This document shows, piece by piece, positions 36,201 through 46,098 of a stretch of DNA of 59,845 nt (position 1 is its first letter; the number at the start of each line of letters is the position of its first letter). The position numbers and the translations under genes were made by a program. Below the pieces are notes generated by a model, which saw nothing but the letters and a program-made list of their open reading frames with translations, ran no database searches and was not told where the DNA came from. Source of the DNA: Anaerolineae bacterium (GTDB lineage Bacteria; Chloroflexota; Anaerolineae; JAFGEY01); the NCBI GenBank assembly GCA_016931365.1, contig JAFGEY010000560.1:1-59845 (forward strand), in the 5' to 3' direction.

Positions 36201-39200
36201 TGTACCAGCAGGCAGCGTATCGGTGATGAACACATCCCGTGAATCGGAAGGTTCTGTGTTTGTATATGTTATTGTGTATGTCAGGATCGTTCCGGCAATC
36301 ACCGTATCCGACGAAGCAACCTTGGCCACTGCCAGATCGGCCTCTGTAGTAGGCGACTGTTGATCGGTTGCCTGATTGTTCTCCAAGATATGTTCCACTG
36401 CCCCAGGCGGCGCAGTCACAGTAGCCACATTGACCACATTGGCCGAGGCCGAGGAATCGAGCCTGCCGGTAATGATGTAGGTGACATAACTTTCGGCAGA
36501 GAGGGTAATCAGGTCTGTGAGTACCCACCCAGAGCCGCTTGCTGTACACAGTGCACCAGATGAGGGTATACACTGCCAGGATGGATAGGGATCACTGCCT
36601 TGTGGCAAGAGCTCGGTCGGCAAGGTATCCGACACGAGCGCACCAAACACATCGCTAGGCCCCAGGTTTGTGACTGTAATCAAGTATGTCACTGGCGCGC
36701 CGGCGATGAGAGGCAGCGGAGTACTGGTCTTGGCAATCGCAAGGTCGACCAATGGGAATTCAGCCCAATAGATTTTTTGATCGGCAGCAAAAGCAACATT
36801 CAGCCCATTCGCACTGATCGAGGGCCGCGAGTTGCTGTCGCCTTTTCCGGCCAGTCGCATGCGCACGCGCTCACCAACATCGTAAAACCAAATGCCGTCA
36901 TTGTTCACATAGGCCACACGATAGCCGTCGCCACTGATCGAAGGCTGTTCGTTCACCAAATTGCCTGCCGTACTTGTAACCTGGGTGAATGTAAAGCCAG
37001 AAACATCTCTGACCACCAGGAATATCTCTTGGTTGCCATCCGCATTATCGCTGCTCAAAGTGCGATTGGAGACAAAAGCAATGTGGGTGCCGTTTTGATC
37101 GATCGTCGGCTGGATGTTGATCGAACCGGAGGAAAAAGTAGCGCTCAGGGTTGGATTGTTGGCATCCTGAATGTACCAAAGCTGAATCTCTGACGTGCCA
37201 TCCTGCTTGAAACGGGCCAGTGCAACGTAATTCCCATCGCCGCTGATGACCGGTTGATCGTTGCTCTCCCTGTCCAGAGACTCTGTAATCTGCGTGATCG
37301 TAATTGCAGATGCACTGACCTCAGCCACAAAGATTTCCTGAAGTCCCTCGCTGTTGCTTCTGCCTGGCAATGCCGGGTTATTGTGCAAATTGCGGTCAGA
37401 TGCAAAAACAACGCGCGTGCCATCGGCATTGATGGAAGGATAGAGGCTCACTCCCTCTTTACTATCGACAAGCTGTACAAAGGGATTGCCGGCCGCCAGC
37501 TCGTCGTACATAAAGATCTCAAAATTTTGATCGGCGTTCCTAGACTGTGTGCCAACCAGCGGATTGTATTCCAGATCCCGGTCCGAAAACAAGACCAGGC
37601 GGGTTCCTGTATAGTTCATCGAAGGCCACAGATTGAATCCGCCCAGAATACTACCCGTAGATGACGTCATCTGGGTGAATGTAACTTCGTAGGTTTGCGT
37701 GATCAGAGAAGAAACTCCCAGCTCGGCCAGGAAAACTTCAATATTTCCATCCGCATTGTTTGCTCCACTATCACAACCCAGATTCTTGCTTTTCAATGTG
37801 CCGGGTCTGATACACCAGTCTTGACCACTATTCGTATCGTCTCCGCGCCCTAATGTGTCATCCACGCCAACTACGATCGTGCCCGGATTACTTCCCTGCC
37901 AGATCGCACCTAAAGGAGGAGCGATCATCGAACTATCCCAACGAACAAAGTCGACGCCACGTCCATACGCATCCAACAGGCCTACGGCTCCACCTGAGCC
38001 AGGAACCCAGTCGACATTCTGGCCAAGATAAAGATCGTGGGCGGTGTTTATGCCTGTAGACTCGTGAACGATGATATAGTCCCCCGGCGCCAAGCTGAAT
38101 GCTGATGGAAGAGCATAGTTGATCGATCCTCCATTGTGTGAAATATTCAATTGCCAACCAGTCATATTGATCGTTTGGCCGCCATGGTTGTAAAGTTCAA
38201 TCGCTTCGCCTTCGGGCCTACCGAGATCGACCTCATTGATGACAATGGTCGGAACAATGACATTTCCCGATCCGCAAAATGCAATCACGTTGGCCATGGC
38301 CTGACTGCGCACCTCAGGGGTGGGCAGAGCCTCAAAGGGGAAGGCCCAGAACGTTGTCCTGTAGCTCGAAATTTTGGCTACAGCCGCAGGATTCCACTTC
38401 CAAGACGAGTCGAGGTAGTCATATCCCCAACCGAGAAAAGCTTGTTGAGCCGTGCCACTCGGAAAGATCCAATCACTGTAATTGAGAACCGGGTATGCCA
38501 ACGACCGGGTGCCCAATCCGGCAAAACTTCCCACGCCTGTGACCGACGAAATAGAACGATCACCCTGCACCGAGCCGACCCCCAGATAGGCGCTCATAAA
38601 GCCGGTCAATCCGCGATCATAATGATAGTCCTGGCTACTGATGAACAAACACCGACTGCCAGAGGACAAAAATGAACTCAGCGCAGCTTCACCGCTACTC
38701 CCCGGCCCGGCATAGCCGCCGTATTCGTCGCCTGTAAACCAAACCACGCCCAAGGAACGTGCCAGATCGGCAGCATTAGGCTCATAGTCACTGTTGTGGG
38801 TGTCCCAGACATCGTAGGTAATTCCCAACGCATCAAGCGCACCCTGGTAATAAGCGCGCACATCGGGATAATTATCGTCATCGTCAACCAGCAAAACTGT
38901 GGGCACGAGGTAATAGTTGAACCGGCTTCGATTTCCACCCAAATTGCCCGTCGACCAAAACGCGATGCGCTTGCCGGTGCCATTGATCGATGGCTGGCTG
39001 TAAATGCCCGCAATGTCTCCAGTCACGGTAAAGAGGCTGCATGGCGCAACACAACTGGAATAAACCGCCGTATCGGCGAGAAACGTCGCAGCCACGTCGT
39101 CTGCTTGTGCCGTGAGGGAACCAAATGCAGGCCGCATCATACCTGAAGATGCAAGTTCGTAAATGTGTCCCCCATCAACAGAAGAGATGGGTGGTTTGGC

Positions 39201-42200
39201 TATTGCCGAATCATCCACGACCTCGCGCACTGCCACCGACGAGGCGCCGGATTGGGCCGCTTTGAGCACAAGGGGCAGATAGATGTTGGGAACACCCGAT
39301 CCAACAACCAACTGTTTTGTCGCTGTAACGATGCGCACCACCGGACAGGGTTGCGTTTTTACAGATAGTGAAACATTATATGTATTAGGATATGCATAAA
39401 TATGGCTAATTGACTGCCCCTGTCTCACCGTGCCATCGCCCAGATTCCAGTTGAAGGTGAGCACGCCACTTCCCTGACTGATCGTCCCCATCAGGACAAC
39501 CGTTTCTCCAGGCTGAGGATTTTCGGGGAACGTCGTAATAGTCGGATGCTCCGGCCACACACACTCATCCGTCGCGCGCACGCGAAATGGAGGGCTGACC
39601 GAACTGGTGGAGGCATGTTGAACAGAGCCGGCCGGATCGAGGTAAATTGCCGTTACGCGAAAGAGGACATTGTCGCTAAACACCTGATCCGAAATAGCGT
39701 CCCACTCAAAAGTAAGCACCCGGCCAGAACGACCCACCGTAACACTCGCCGTTGGCGTTACAGCCGGCGTCGCCGTCCGCCAGGTACCACCGCCATCCGC
39801 CGAATACTCATAAAGTGTTGTATAAATCTCGCTAATGTGCCCGAGATCGACGCCGCGCCGGGTTTCGTCGGGGTCGTATAGCTCGTATTGAATAGTAATT
39901 GTAGGCTGCACCGAGCCAGACAAAAGTTCGTGAGACGAGTAAAAATAAGCGGACTTGGTTGTGCCGGGACGCGTGAGAGCCACATAAGGTGGGTTGTTGA
40001 GCAGCGGCATCGTCGGCGTGAAAACGCTCGCGAGATGCGACGGCGTCCAGTGGTGATTGATGTACACCCCATTTCTGTTGAGCATGTTTCGCTGGCTGAT
40101 CGCCAGGTCGAGATCGCCATCGCCATCCATATCGCCCCAGGCAACCCCGGTTGTCTCCAAAACCTCATCGGAGCGCCAAACCCAATCCAGTTGAATGATA
40201 CCGGTCCCCACGCTTCGGTTGGCATAGACCTGATCGGCTTCGCCATCGTTACCGACAGCCAGGTCCAGGTCGCCGTCGCCATCCCAGTCGCCCCAGGCTA
40301 GGCTCATTGTCTTGCTGTATTCAACTGAAACCCATGCAGGAGTCTGGCTAAAGGAGCCATTTTGATTGGCATAAATCAAATTTGGCGCGCCATAGTTGCC
40401 CACCGTCAGATCGAGATAGCCATCGCCGTTAAAGTCAGCCCAGGCAACACTGGTGGTATTGGAAACAAGGCTCGTAAAACTCCAGGCCAACACAAAGGCC
40501 TGTGCGCCCGTGTTACGATAAATACGGACCGGCTGCCCATAGTTACCCGCGGCAAAGTCGAGATAGCCATCCTGATCGTAATCACCCCAGGCAATGCTGC
40601 GTGTATCATCTGTTTGACTTGACGTCCAGACCGGCGAAGCGGCCAACGCGCTGCCCTGGTTGAGATACAGTGCGATTGCGCCGTTGCTGCCGACAAGCAA
40701 ATCCAGGTCACCATCACCTTCTACATCACCCCAGGCCAAACAATTGGCTGACAAAGCAACCGCCGGCTGCCAGGGTGCAACCGACAGTTGTCCATCATAA
40801 TAGACCTGAACGCCAGAAGCCGTCCCGACGGCCAGCTCCAATTTGCCGCCCGAATCACGGTTCACATTGGCAAAAGAGACGTTTGCTACCGGTCCATAGG
40901 CATAAGTCCATTGAGGCGAACCTTCAAATGTGCCATTCCCGGCGTTGCGATAGACCCCGGAGCGCAGAGACTGCCCGCCAGCGCCAAAGAACAGGTCTAG
41001 CGCACCATCGCCATCAACGTCCCCCCACGCGACGCTGTTCGCGGCCCAGCTTGAACCCACCGCGGACAACTTGCCGGCCAGGAGAGGGGCAAACGTCGTA
41101 AACAGCACGCTGGCGCCATCGCGATTGCCCAGGGCCAGATCCAGATCGCCATCATTGTCCTGATCGGCAGCAGCGATGCTCCATATCTGCCCATCTATGG
41201 CATCGATTGGGAAATCGACGACATTGGATGCGGAAAACGGCGTGCCAGCACCTCCACTGTTGAGATAGACGACCGGCGGTGAATCGGCAACGACCAGGTC
41301 CAGGTGCCCGTCCAGGTTAAAATCGGCCCAATCGAGGGCTAACGGAGTGTAAAATAGATCAGTTCGAAACTCGAGGTTTGGATCGAACGAGAATGCGCTT
41401 CCACCCTCATTGTGATAAATGCGCACGCGGCGATCCATCGGAAAGGCTGCGGCAAGGTCGAGGTACCCATCGCCGTCGTAATCCCCCCAGGCAAAGTCGT
41501 AGGGCAAAAAGGTCGTTGAATCATCGACAGTCAGTTGAGTCAAAGCAGAGGGTGGACTGACCAACGCCTGGCCGACATCGACCAGCAGCACAACTTTGTT
41601 GGGAAACTGTCCCAAAATAACATCGAGCAAACCGTCGTTGTCGTAATCGCCCAGCGCCAGGTTGGCCGTTGCATAGATGCTGACGCAGCGACCAATATCA
41701 TCAAATGCGCCGCTGTTATTCTTGAACATCCGCACCGGACAAGCCGCATCGATCGCATTGGTGCTGGCGATCATGTCCACCTGGCCGTCGTTGTCAAAAT
41801 CGCCAACCTCCACCCGCAAAAGCTGGTATTCAGAAGTAAAAGACGATGACGTCGCACTGCCGTCTGAATTCACAGAATAAATATAGTTTGTCCCCGATGT
41901 CACAGCACTGTTGCTGATACTCTCGCCAACAACGATCAACTCCAGATTGCCGCCCTCAAGCACATCAACCCATCGAACACCCAATGCATAGTGCGTGTTT
42001 CCCCAAAAACGGGTCAGATAACCGCCTTCATTCTGGTACACCGTCGTCCCACTGGTAGAGCCCAGCGCCAGGTCCAGATCACCGTCATGGTCAAAGTCAC
42101 CCCAGTCCAGGCCAATCGTGCCGCCTAAATCCACAGAAAGCCACGTCGGCGCATCCGACACACCGGCGACACCGTTGCCCGTGCTCCGAACGCGCACCGT

Positions 42201-42929
42201 TGTATAAACTCTGGCGCTGAAATCGAACTTGATATTACCACCAAGTGTGTAAAGCACATAAGCATCGTTCCCGATGATCGTTCCATCGGGTTGACCGGTG
42301 ACACGCCCCGAAAATGTGCGCACAATTTGTTCGCCGGGCGCTAAAACCAGGTCACTGCCATCGCGTTCACCGAGATCCCAACTCACCTTGGTGGTCACAG
42401 TCACCTCAACTGAATTTCCCAAAGGCGTCAGAACTTCTCGCGTATCGTAATCCAATATGCATTCTTCAACGCAGGCGACCTCATCGACCTGAACCTGTCC
42501 CCATGCGTCCTTAGGCAGTTCGTTTGCCAGAATGACGTCAGAGATTGCAACAGCGCCGGCGCCACTGTTTGACAGGACTACCGTATAGGTGATGCGCTTT
42601 CCATTAAACACAATGTTGTTATCGCCCGAACCCGTCTGCGCAAAAACACGAACTGTAAGGCCGCTGCTGGTCTGAAACATCAAATCAGTGGGCGCATCCC
42701 CAGCTACATCAACATCAGCGACAAGCGATGGCAGCCGTGCGTTTTGCGGAACCTGGGCCCGACTAAAAGCCAGCCGAGGCAGAGACGCCTGGAAAGCAAA
42801 TGTGTCTTGTGGCGGTGCAGCATCGACTTGGCCAATTTCAATCTCTGCCGGCGAAATAAGCCAAGCCAGGATCATCACAAGAGCTAATGCGCTCTTGAAT
42901 ATGGCATCACACTTGCGAATTTTATTCAT
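33288..42929 (-). CDS. Giant exported surface protein with FG-GAP, PKD, lamin-tail, beta-propeller and DUF11 repeats
   Basis: 3213 residues. ATG 42929 was chosen because it begins a signal-like N terminus (KSALALVMILAWLIS) and has GGTGATC close upstream. Order: about 13 FG-GAP/VCBS calcium-binding repeats of the DxDGDLDL type (about 270-945), a PKD domain (about 1127-1200), a segment VLLVDDDDNYPDVRAYYQG with a GATase-like look (about 1340), a lamin-tail domain (INEVDLGRPEGEAIELYN, about 1560), PD40/TolB-like propeller repeats (about 1720-2060), seven DUF11 repeats (about 2061-2960) and a cadherin-like domain (about 2967-3073). No LPXTG or C-terminal helix. It lies between FHA and cargo genes of the eCIS run. 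It may be a surface adhesin, fibre or docking scaffold. Confidence 0.85.
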   Translation of the reverse strand: MNKIRKCDAIFKSALALVMILAWLISPAEIEIGQVDAAPPQDTFAFQASLPRLAFSRAQVPQNARLPSLVADVDVAGDAPTDLMFQTSSGLTVRVFAQTGSGDNNIVFNGKRITYTVVLSNSGAGAVAISDVILANELPKDAWGQVQVDEVACVEECILDYDTREVLTPLGNSVEVTVTTKVSWDLGERDGSDLVLAPGEQIVRTFSGRVTGQPDGTIIGNDAYVLYTLGGNIKFDFSARVYTTVRVRSTGNGVAGVSDAPTWLSVDLGGTIGLDWGDFDHDGDLDLALGSTSGTTVYQNEGGYLTRFWGNTHYALGVRWVDVLEGGNLELIVVGESISNSAVTSGTNYIYSVNSDGSATSSSFTSEYQLLRVEVGDFDNDGQVDMIASTNAIDAACPVRMFKNNSGAFDDIGRCVSIYATANLALGDYDNDGLLDVILGQFPNKVVLLVDVGQALVSPPSALTQLTVDDSTTFLPYDFAWGDYDGDGYLDLAAAFPMDRRVRIYHNEGGSAFSFDPNLEFRTDLFYTPLALDWADFNLDGHLDLVVADSPPVVYLNSGGAGTPFSASNVVDFPIDAIDGQIWSIAAADQDNDGDLDLALGNRDGASVLFTTFAPLLAGKLSAVGSSWAANSVAWGDVDGDGALDLFFGAGGQSLRSGVYRNAGNGTFEGSPQWTYAYGPVANVSFANVNRDSGGKLELAVGTASGVQVYYDGQLSVAPWQPAVALSANCLAWGDVEGDGDLDLLVGSNGAIALYLNQGSALAASPVWTSSQTDDTRSIAWGDYDQDGYLDFAAGNYGQPVRIYRNTGAQAFVLAWSFTSLVSNTTSVAWADFNGDGYLDLTVGNYGAPNLIYANQNGSFSQTPAWVSVEYSKTMSLAWGDWDGDGDLDLAVGNDGEADQVYANRSVGTGIIQLDWVWRSDEVLETTGVAWGDMDGDGDLDLAISQRNMLNRNGVYINHHWTPSHLASVFTPTMPLLNNPPYVALTRPGTTKSAYFYSSHELLSGSVQPTITIQYELYDPDETRRGVDLGHISEIYTTLYEYSADGGGTWRTATPAVTPTASVTVGRSGRVLTFEWDAISDQVFSDNVLFRVTAIYLDPAGSVQHASTSSVSPPFRVRATDECVWPEHPTITTFPENPQPGETVVLMGTISQGSGVLTFNWNLGDGTVRQGQSISHIYAYPNTYNVSLSVKTQPCPVVRIVTATKQLVVGSGVPNIYLPLVLKAAQSGASSVAVREVVDDSAIAKPPISSVDGGHIYELASSGMMRPAFGSLTAQADDVAATFLADTAVYSSCVAPCSLFTVTGDIAGIYSQPSINGTGKRIAFWSTGNLGGNRSRFNYYLVPTVLLVDDDDNYPDVRAYYQGALDALGITYDVWDTHNSDYEPNAADLARSLGVVWFTGDEYGGYAGPGSSGEAALSSFLSSGSRCLFISSQDYHYDRGLTGFMSAYLGVGSVQGDRSISSVTGVGSFAGLGTRSLAYPVLNYSDWIFPSGTAQQAFLGWGYDYLDSSWKWNPAAVAKISSYRTTFWAFPFEALPTPEVRSQAMANVIAFCGSGNVIVPTIVINEVDLGRPEGEAIELYNHGGQTINMTGWQLNISHNGGSINYALPSAFSLAPGDYIIVHESTGINTAHDLYLGQNVDWVPGSGGAVGLLDAYGRGVDFVRWDSSMIAPPLGAIWQGSNPGTIVVGVDDTLGRGDDTNSGQDWCIRPGTLKSKNLGCDSGANNADGNIEVFLAELGVSSLITQTYEVTFTQMTSSTGSILGGFNLWPSMNYTGTRLVLFSDRDLEYNPLVGTQSRNADQNFEIFMYDELAAGNPFVQLVDSKEGVSLYPSINADGTRVVFASDRNLHNNPALPGRSNSEGLQEIFVAEVSASAITITQITESLDRESNDQPVISGDGNYVALARFKQDGTSEIQLWYIQDANNPTLSATFSSGSINIQPTIDQNGTHIAFVSNRTLSSDNADGNQEIFLVVRDVSGFTFTQVTSTAGNLVNEQPSISGDGYRVAYVNNDGIWFYDVGERVRMRLAGKGDSNSRPSISANGLNVAFAADQKIYWAEFPLVDLAIAKTSTPLPLIAGAPVTYLITVTNLGPSDVFGALVSDTLPTELLPQGSDPYPSWQCIPSSGALCTASGSGWVLTDLITLSAESYVTYIITGRLDSSASANVVNVATVTAPPGAVEHILENNQATDQQSPTTEADLAVAKVASSDTVIAGTILTYTITYTNTEPSDSRDVFITDTLPAGTVFRGVVSPGLLPVVNGQQLVWSRPTLGAQVADTVVFTVTVSPWATGELVNRVEISSIVPDPVLGNNSDTMTTTVVTLADLEVSKLDAPDPVVAGDVLTYTLIYTNHGPSYARQVTITDSLPISVTWGGVRSSSVVTREESLSSGWVRWVTPSLAAGASGTIVFTVTVTDSLVLPGEITNWVTITSQTTDPGPNANDESINTTVVLQTDLRVTKSASTNVVAPGEPVTYTIVVTNASATVRVVDATTSDTLPGGLFQGLAWTCQPSPGSSCGLTSGFGSLAHSIERLEPGGTVTYIVIGNVVPSTTLSSVSNTADIAVPGGYVDSNLSNNQASVRVSLVPQADLSVRKLDSPDPVLAGTVLTYTLIHTNTGPSYARSITLTDRLTTGVTFGGMLPGSAAPSSITPSPDGQVVEWTWSELAVDAVVTTRFTVTVNASVPDGSILVNTATITSRVGDSDAGDNQMSITTAVQARADLTINKSIQGVTAAGETLTYTISYANAGPSLAREVYITDTLPLSVTWGGVVNQGIANRVENLVAGWVRWYTPSLSPGAAGQIVFTVTVANDLLAQTRITNTARMSSDTTDPNLPNETVLGTDVGVKVDVALRKTVNTTAPFISDLITYTIVVSNEHTATATGVVVNDALPAGLIFVNAAATAGSYNSGNGDWNIGTLNAGAQVTLTLVASVTGSSAIVNVAEVIAVTEPDWDSTPNNHLLSEDDQDEVTINPINRAPQITEGAEITVTMSEDGSPIAFGLTLHATDADGHTITWSISSAAGHGTATASGTGTSRAIGYTPDANYNGMDSFVVQVSDGLTGTDTIVVDVVITPENDAPVLNASFSPTLTTIISTALPLTNTADTVAGIVVDGSISDVDGVAVKAIAIVAADGCGIGDWQYSLDGGLNWTAVAPVSVSSALLLGPTDRVRFNPTGSGSCAFTFRAWDQSSGVAGNKVDTTSAGGTTPYSSSTDTASITIE

Positions 42930-42964
42930 AGGATCACCATCTAGTGGCCAGACAAGGAATTGAA

Positions 42965-45900
42965 TCAGGGGCCACACGGCGAACTATACCAGCTTGTTGA
43001 GCTGGCATCGGTTTCTCGTTCTTCGTCGGCAATGATGTCTTGATACACGGCAACAACGTAATAGGCTTTACCGCAGAGATCGCTAACGCCGAGCGGATCA
43101 AAATATTCATAATTGACGGTCGGAAGCGCGCTGGTTTGAATCGCCACAAAAGCAATGTTCACGAAATCTGTTTCCGGAAACACGTTAGCGCGATAGACTC
43201 TGAATCCAGTCACCGGCATCTCAGTCGACGACGGGTACGTCCAGGTGATTGTGATCCCGGTCGTTCCCGCCGACACAGTTTGGCCATTGATGCTAGAAGG
43301 CGGTGGCGGCGGCGGCGGGAGGTAGACTTCCATCCGCACAAAAGCATTCACTTTGTTTAGCCCACCGTTATTTTCTGCCGTAAGCTGGTAGGTCTTGTTG
43401 GTGGTAAGTGAAAGTCCCTCCTGACTATCATCCAGGCCACGTGGACCGCCTAACCCAACCAAAAGCACCTGATCCGCATTGGTGACAGACCATACAAGCC
43501 TGAATACAGAGCCAGCCTCAACCGGATACACATAAATCGGACCACTCGCGCCTTCACTCCAATCACCGATACCGACGTCGCTCCCTTCAGCCTCAAACCG
43601 GATAATTCTGGGCGGCGGATAGGGCGTCGGCGTCAAGGTCGGTGTTGGTGTGGGCGTCGGTGTGTTGGTCGGTGTGTTGGTTGGCGTCGGTGTGTTGGTC
43701 GGTGTCGGCTCGATCGCCGATACTTCGATGGGCGCGCTGACGCTGCGCTCACCATTGTATGCCGTCAAAATAAACAAGGTCGTTTTCTCAACCGTGACGT
43801 CAAGGCCATCCGGGTCTTGCGGATCCAGGCCGCCCAGCTTGATGTTGGGAGCCGTAATTTCGACGTTGGTCGTCTGCCCCGTGATATTCCAACGCAAGTT
43901 CGCTACCTGGTTATCGCCAAGCACCACCTGCTTGGGGACAGCGTCAAATACCTGAATCACCGGCGGAGCCGGAGTTGGCGTTGGCGTGTTGACTATAACC
44001 TCTTTGATCACTGGCTCGCTCTCGACTCGCGTCGTACCGTCGGCGCCGGTGTGATAGGCAACAAGCTGATACCGTCGAAATTCAGGCGGCTGATCGCTTG
44101 TGTTTCCTTTGATGCCGAATCCACTGCCTAGTGGCTTGATCTCCACCTCTTCGGCACCAGAAACCTCCCATTGAAGCGCCACATTCTCGCCCAATGTTAT
44201 TGTCCGAGGCAGTACATCAAACTGAGCCACGACCGGAGTTGGGTAAAGTACCTGAACTGTTTGAGACTTTTTGCCTGGAGCACTCCCGGAGCTATTAGTC
44301 GCAATCAGCGTAAAGGTCGTCGTCCTATCGAGCGGCACACTGTACTGGCCCCGTTCCAACTGATCAGATGAAATGCTTTCTTGAGTACCCGGATACTCAA
44401 GCACCAGACTCTCGGCGTATTTGACTTCCCATTGCAGAACCGCCACCTCACCAGCCATAATCTGGCCTGATTGAGCAGTCATCGTGATGACTGGTTGAAC
44501 CGGTTCCACAAAAACGCGAACAATCTCGGATTCCCCTTCAAGGAACGGAATCCAAGTCCGAGTCCATAGCTGGTACGAATCGGTCGAACGAGGTGTGAGC
44601 GCAAGTTGCCCTGCAAAGTCATCAAGTGGATTGTCAGGGTTGTCGGATGCGGCCACAGTCTGCCAATCTTCGCCTGCCACAGACTTGTGTCGGAGCGTAA
44701 CCTTGAGGAACAAACCATTGAGGCGGTTAAATATATTGCCTGGACTCCAGTCGGCAAACCGAGAGGCATTATACGTCAGGGCCACTTTGCCCCCCGGTTC
44801 GCCGAGCGTTCCGGGAGCGACTCGCAATTGGGGCGCGAGGTTGGGCATAAAAAAGAATGTGATCAACGCCAGCAGTGAGATCATAGTCAGCAAAACGTGC
44901 CAGGGTCCTAAAAGGGGAGCGCTTTTCAACTGTCCCATCACTGTGCGGGGCATCTGATCGCCGCCCGCCATCGACGCCGTAACGCCAAAAGAAAATTTCC
45001 GCTTGCGCAAAGCGACCACTTTGCGGTCAACTGGCGTGATGTAAATGGGCAGGGTCAATAACTCATCAGGAGACAGTTGCACACCCACCTGACCAATCTG
45101 GCGGGCCAACTGCCCTGGCACCTGAAACTCGAATTTGCAGGCATGCTCATCGTCAGCGCCTTCAAGCATAAACAGAGCTCTGCTGTTACCCAGGTTGGTC
45201 AGTGAAAAAAAAGTCTGTCCGGTATGCTTGCTCCAGGAAACGGTCTGCTGTTTGGGATCCAGTTCATCAACCCCAAACTCATAATAAGGGTTAATGATCA
45301 GACGGGCGGCGGTTCGGCTGACATGTCCGGGATAGTTGGGCGACGTGATCACAATAGCCAGGCGATACTCACCGGCGCGACTGGAAGGCATTCGCGGGGG
45401 CGAAATCGATATGGCAATCGTCGTCCGTCCGCCTTCATACAGGCTGACTTCGGGTGATGAGATCTGAACCCAACTCTCATCGATGCCCTGCACCTGGATG
45501 TAAAAGCCGGCGACGATCTGCCCGCCATTGATCAAGGTTAACTGGCACACCGCAGTCTGCTCGACATCAATCGCCCATTCGCGCACTGGCACTTGGGTCA
45601 CGATTAACTCATCGGACTCGTCAAACAAGACAGTGCCCTCACTCGTCAAGGGCACAAGCGTTCTGGCGGGTGGAGGCGCAACAGGTATGCCGACGGCCGG
45701 AGTCGTTCGCACCTCTGCTGCCCCACGCGGTAAACCCGGTGCTTGATCCTGTAACAGGATCAACGAATATCCGTCCAGTTCAATCGTTCCCCAGTTATGC
45801 ACATCGACAGGCACATTGGACGCGAGGGACTGGCCGTTCAGTTTGGGTGTTCCCGACTCGCTCAAGATAATAAACTGGACGGGAGATTGGCGGTAATCAA

Positions 45901-46048
45901 GCACTGCGTGAAAAAGCGCAATGTTGGGACTGAGTAGGATAATGTTGTTTTCAGGATCGCGCCCAATGTTGGCAATTCCCTGAACCGGGTCCAGATCGTA
46001 AAAATTGATCTCCCCATTTGGGCTGATAATCTCTACTTGACTTGCCAT
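42965..46048 (-). CDS. FHA-domain membrane protein with Ig-like and fibronectin III extracellular region
   Basis: 1027 residues; AAGGAAG precedes the ATG. FHA domain at about 20-98 (IGRDPENNIIL, IALFHAVLDYR; the usual SxxH serine is replaced). An Ig-like domain at about 145-260 (REWAIDVEQ, SRAGEYRLAIVITSPNYPGH, INPYYEFGVDEL) is shared with the shorter FHA protein of this locus. A transmembrane helix lies at about 380-402 (VLLTMISLLALITFFFM). Outside come several Ig-like domains, a TPTPT stalk (about 775-808) and a fibronectin III domain (about 935-1020) near the C terminus. Phosphopeptide binding inside and adhesion or scaffolding outside is the simplest reading. It overlaps no gene and lies 35 bases before the giant gene. 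Confidence 0.85.
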   Translation of the reverse strand: MASQVEIISPNGEINFYDLDPVQGIANIGRDPENNIILLSPNIALFHAVLDYRQSPVQFIILSESGTPKLNGQSLASNVPVDVHNWGTIELDGYSLILLQDQAPGLPRGAAEVRTTPAVGIPVAPPPARTLVPLTSEGTVLFDESDELIVTQVPVREWAIDVEQTAVCQLTLINGGQIVAGFYIQVQGIDESWVQISSPEVSLYEGGRTTIAISISPPRMPSSRAGEYRLAIVITSPNYPGHVSRTAARLIINPYYEFGVDELDPKQQTVSWSKHTGQTFFSLTNLGNSRALFMLEGADDEHACKFEFQVPGQLARQIGQVGVQLSPDELLTLPIYITPVDRKVVALRKRKFSFGVTASMAGGDQMPRTVMGQLKSAPLLGPWHVLLTMISLLALITFFFMPNLAPQLRVAPGTLGEPGGKVALTYNASRFADWSPGNIFNRLNGLFLKVTLRHKSVAGEDWQTVAASDNPDNPLDDFAGQLALTPRSTDSYQLWTRTWIPFLEGESEIVRVFVEPVQPVITMTAQSGQIMAGEVAVLQWEVKYAESLVLEYPGTQESISSDQLERGQYSVPLDRTTTFTLIATNSSGSAPGKKSQTVQVLYPTPVVAQFDVLPRTITLGENVALQWEVSGAEEVEIKPLGSGFGIKGNTSDQPPEFRRYQLVAYHTGADGTTRVESEPVIKEVIVNTPTPTPAPPVIQVFDAVPKQVVLGDNQVANLRWNITGQTTNVEITAPNIKLGGLDPQDPDGLDVTVEKTTLFILTAYNGERSVSAPIEVSAIEPTPTNTPTPTNTPTNTPTPTPTPTLTPTPYPPPRIIRFEAEGSDVGIGDWSEGASGPIYVYPVEAGSVFRLVWSVTNADQVLLVGLGGPRGLDDSQEGLSLTTNKTYQLTAENNGGLNKVNAFVRMEVYLPPPPPPPSSINGQTVSAGTTGITITWTYPSSTEMPVTGFRVYRANVFPETDFVNIAFVAIQTSALPTVNYEYFDPLGVSDLCGKAYYVVAVYQDIIADEERETDASSTSWYSSPCGP

Positions 46049-46098
46049 CTTGCTTCCTTTGACTGACTCACCTTTTTAACGAGTCGGAGCCAAGCGAT

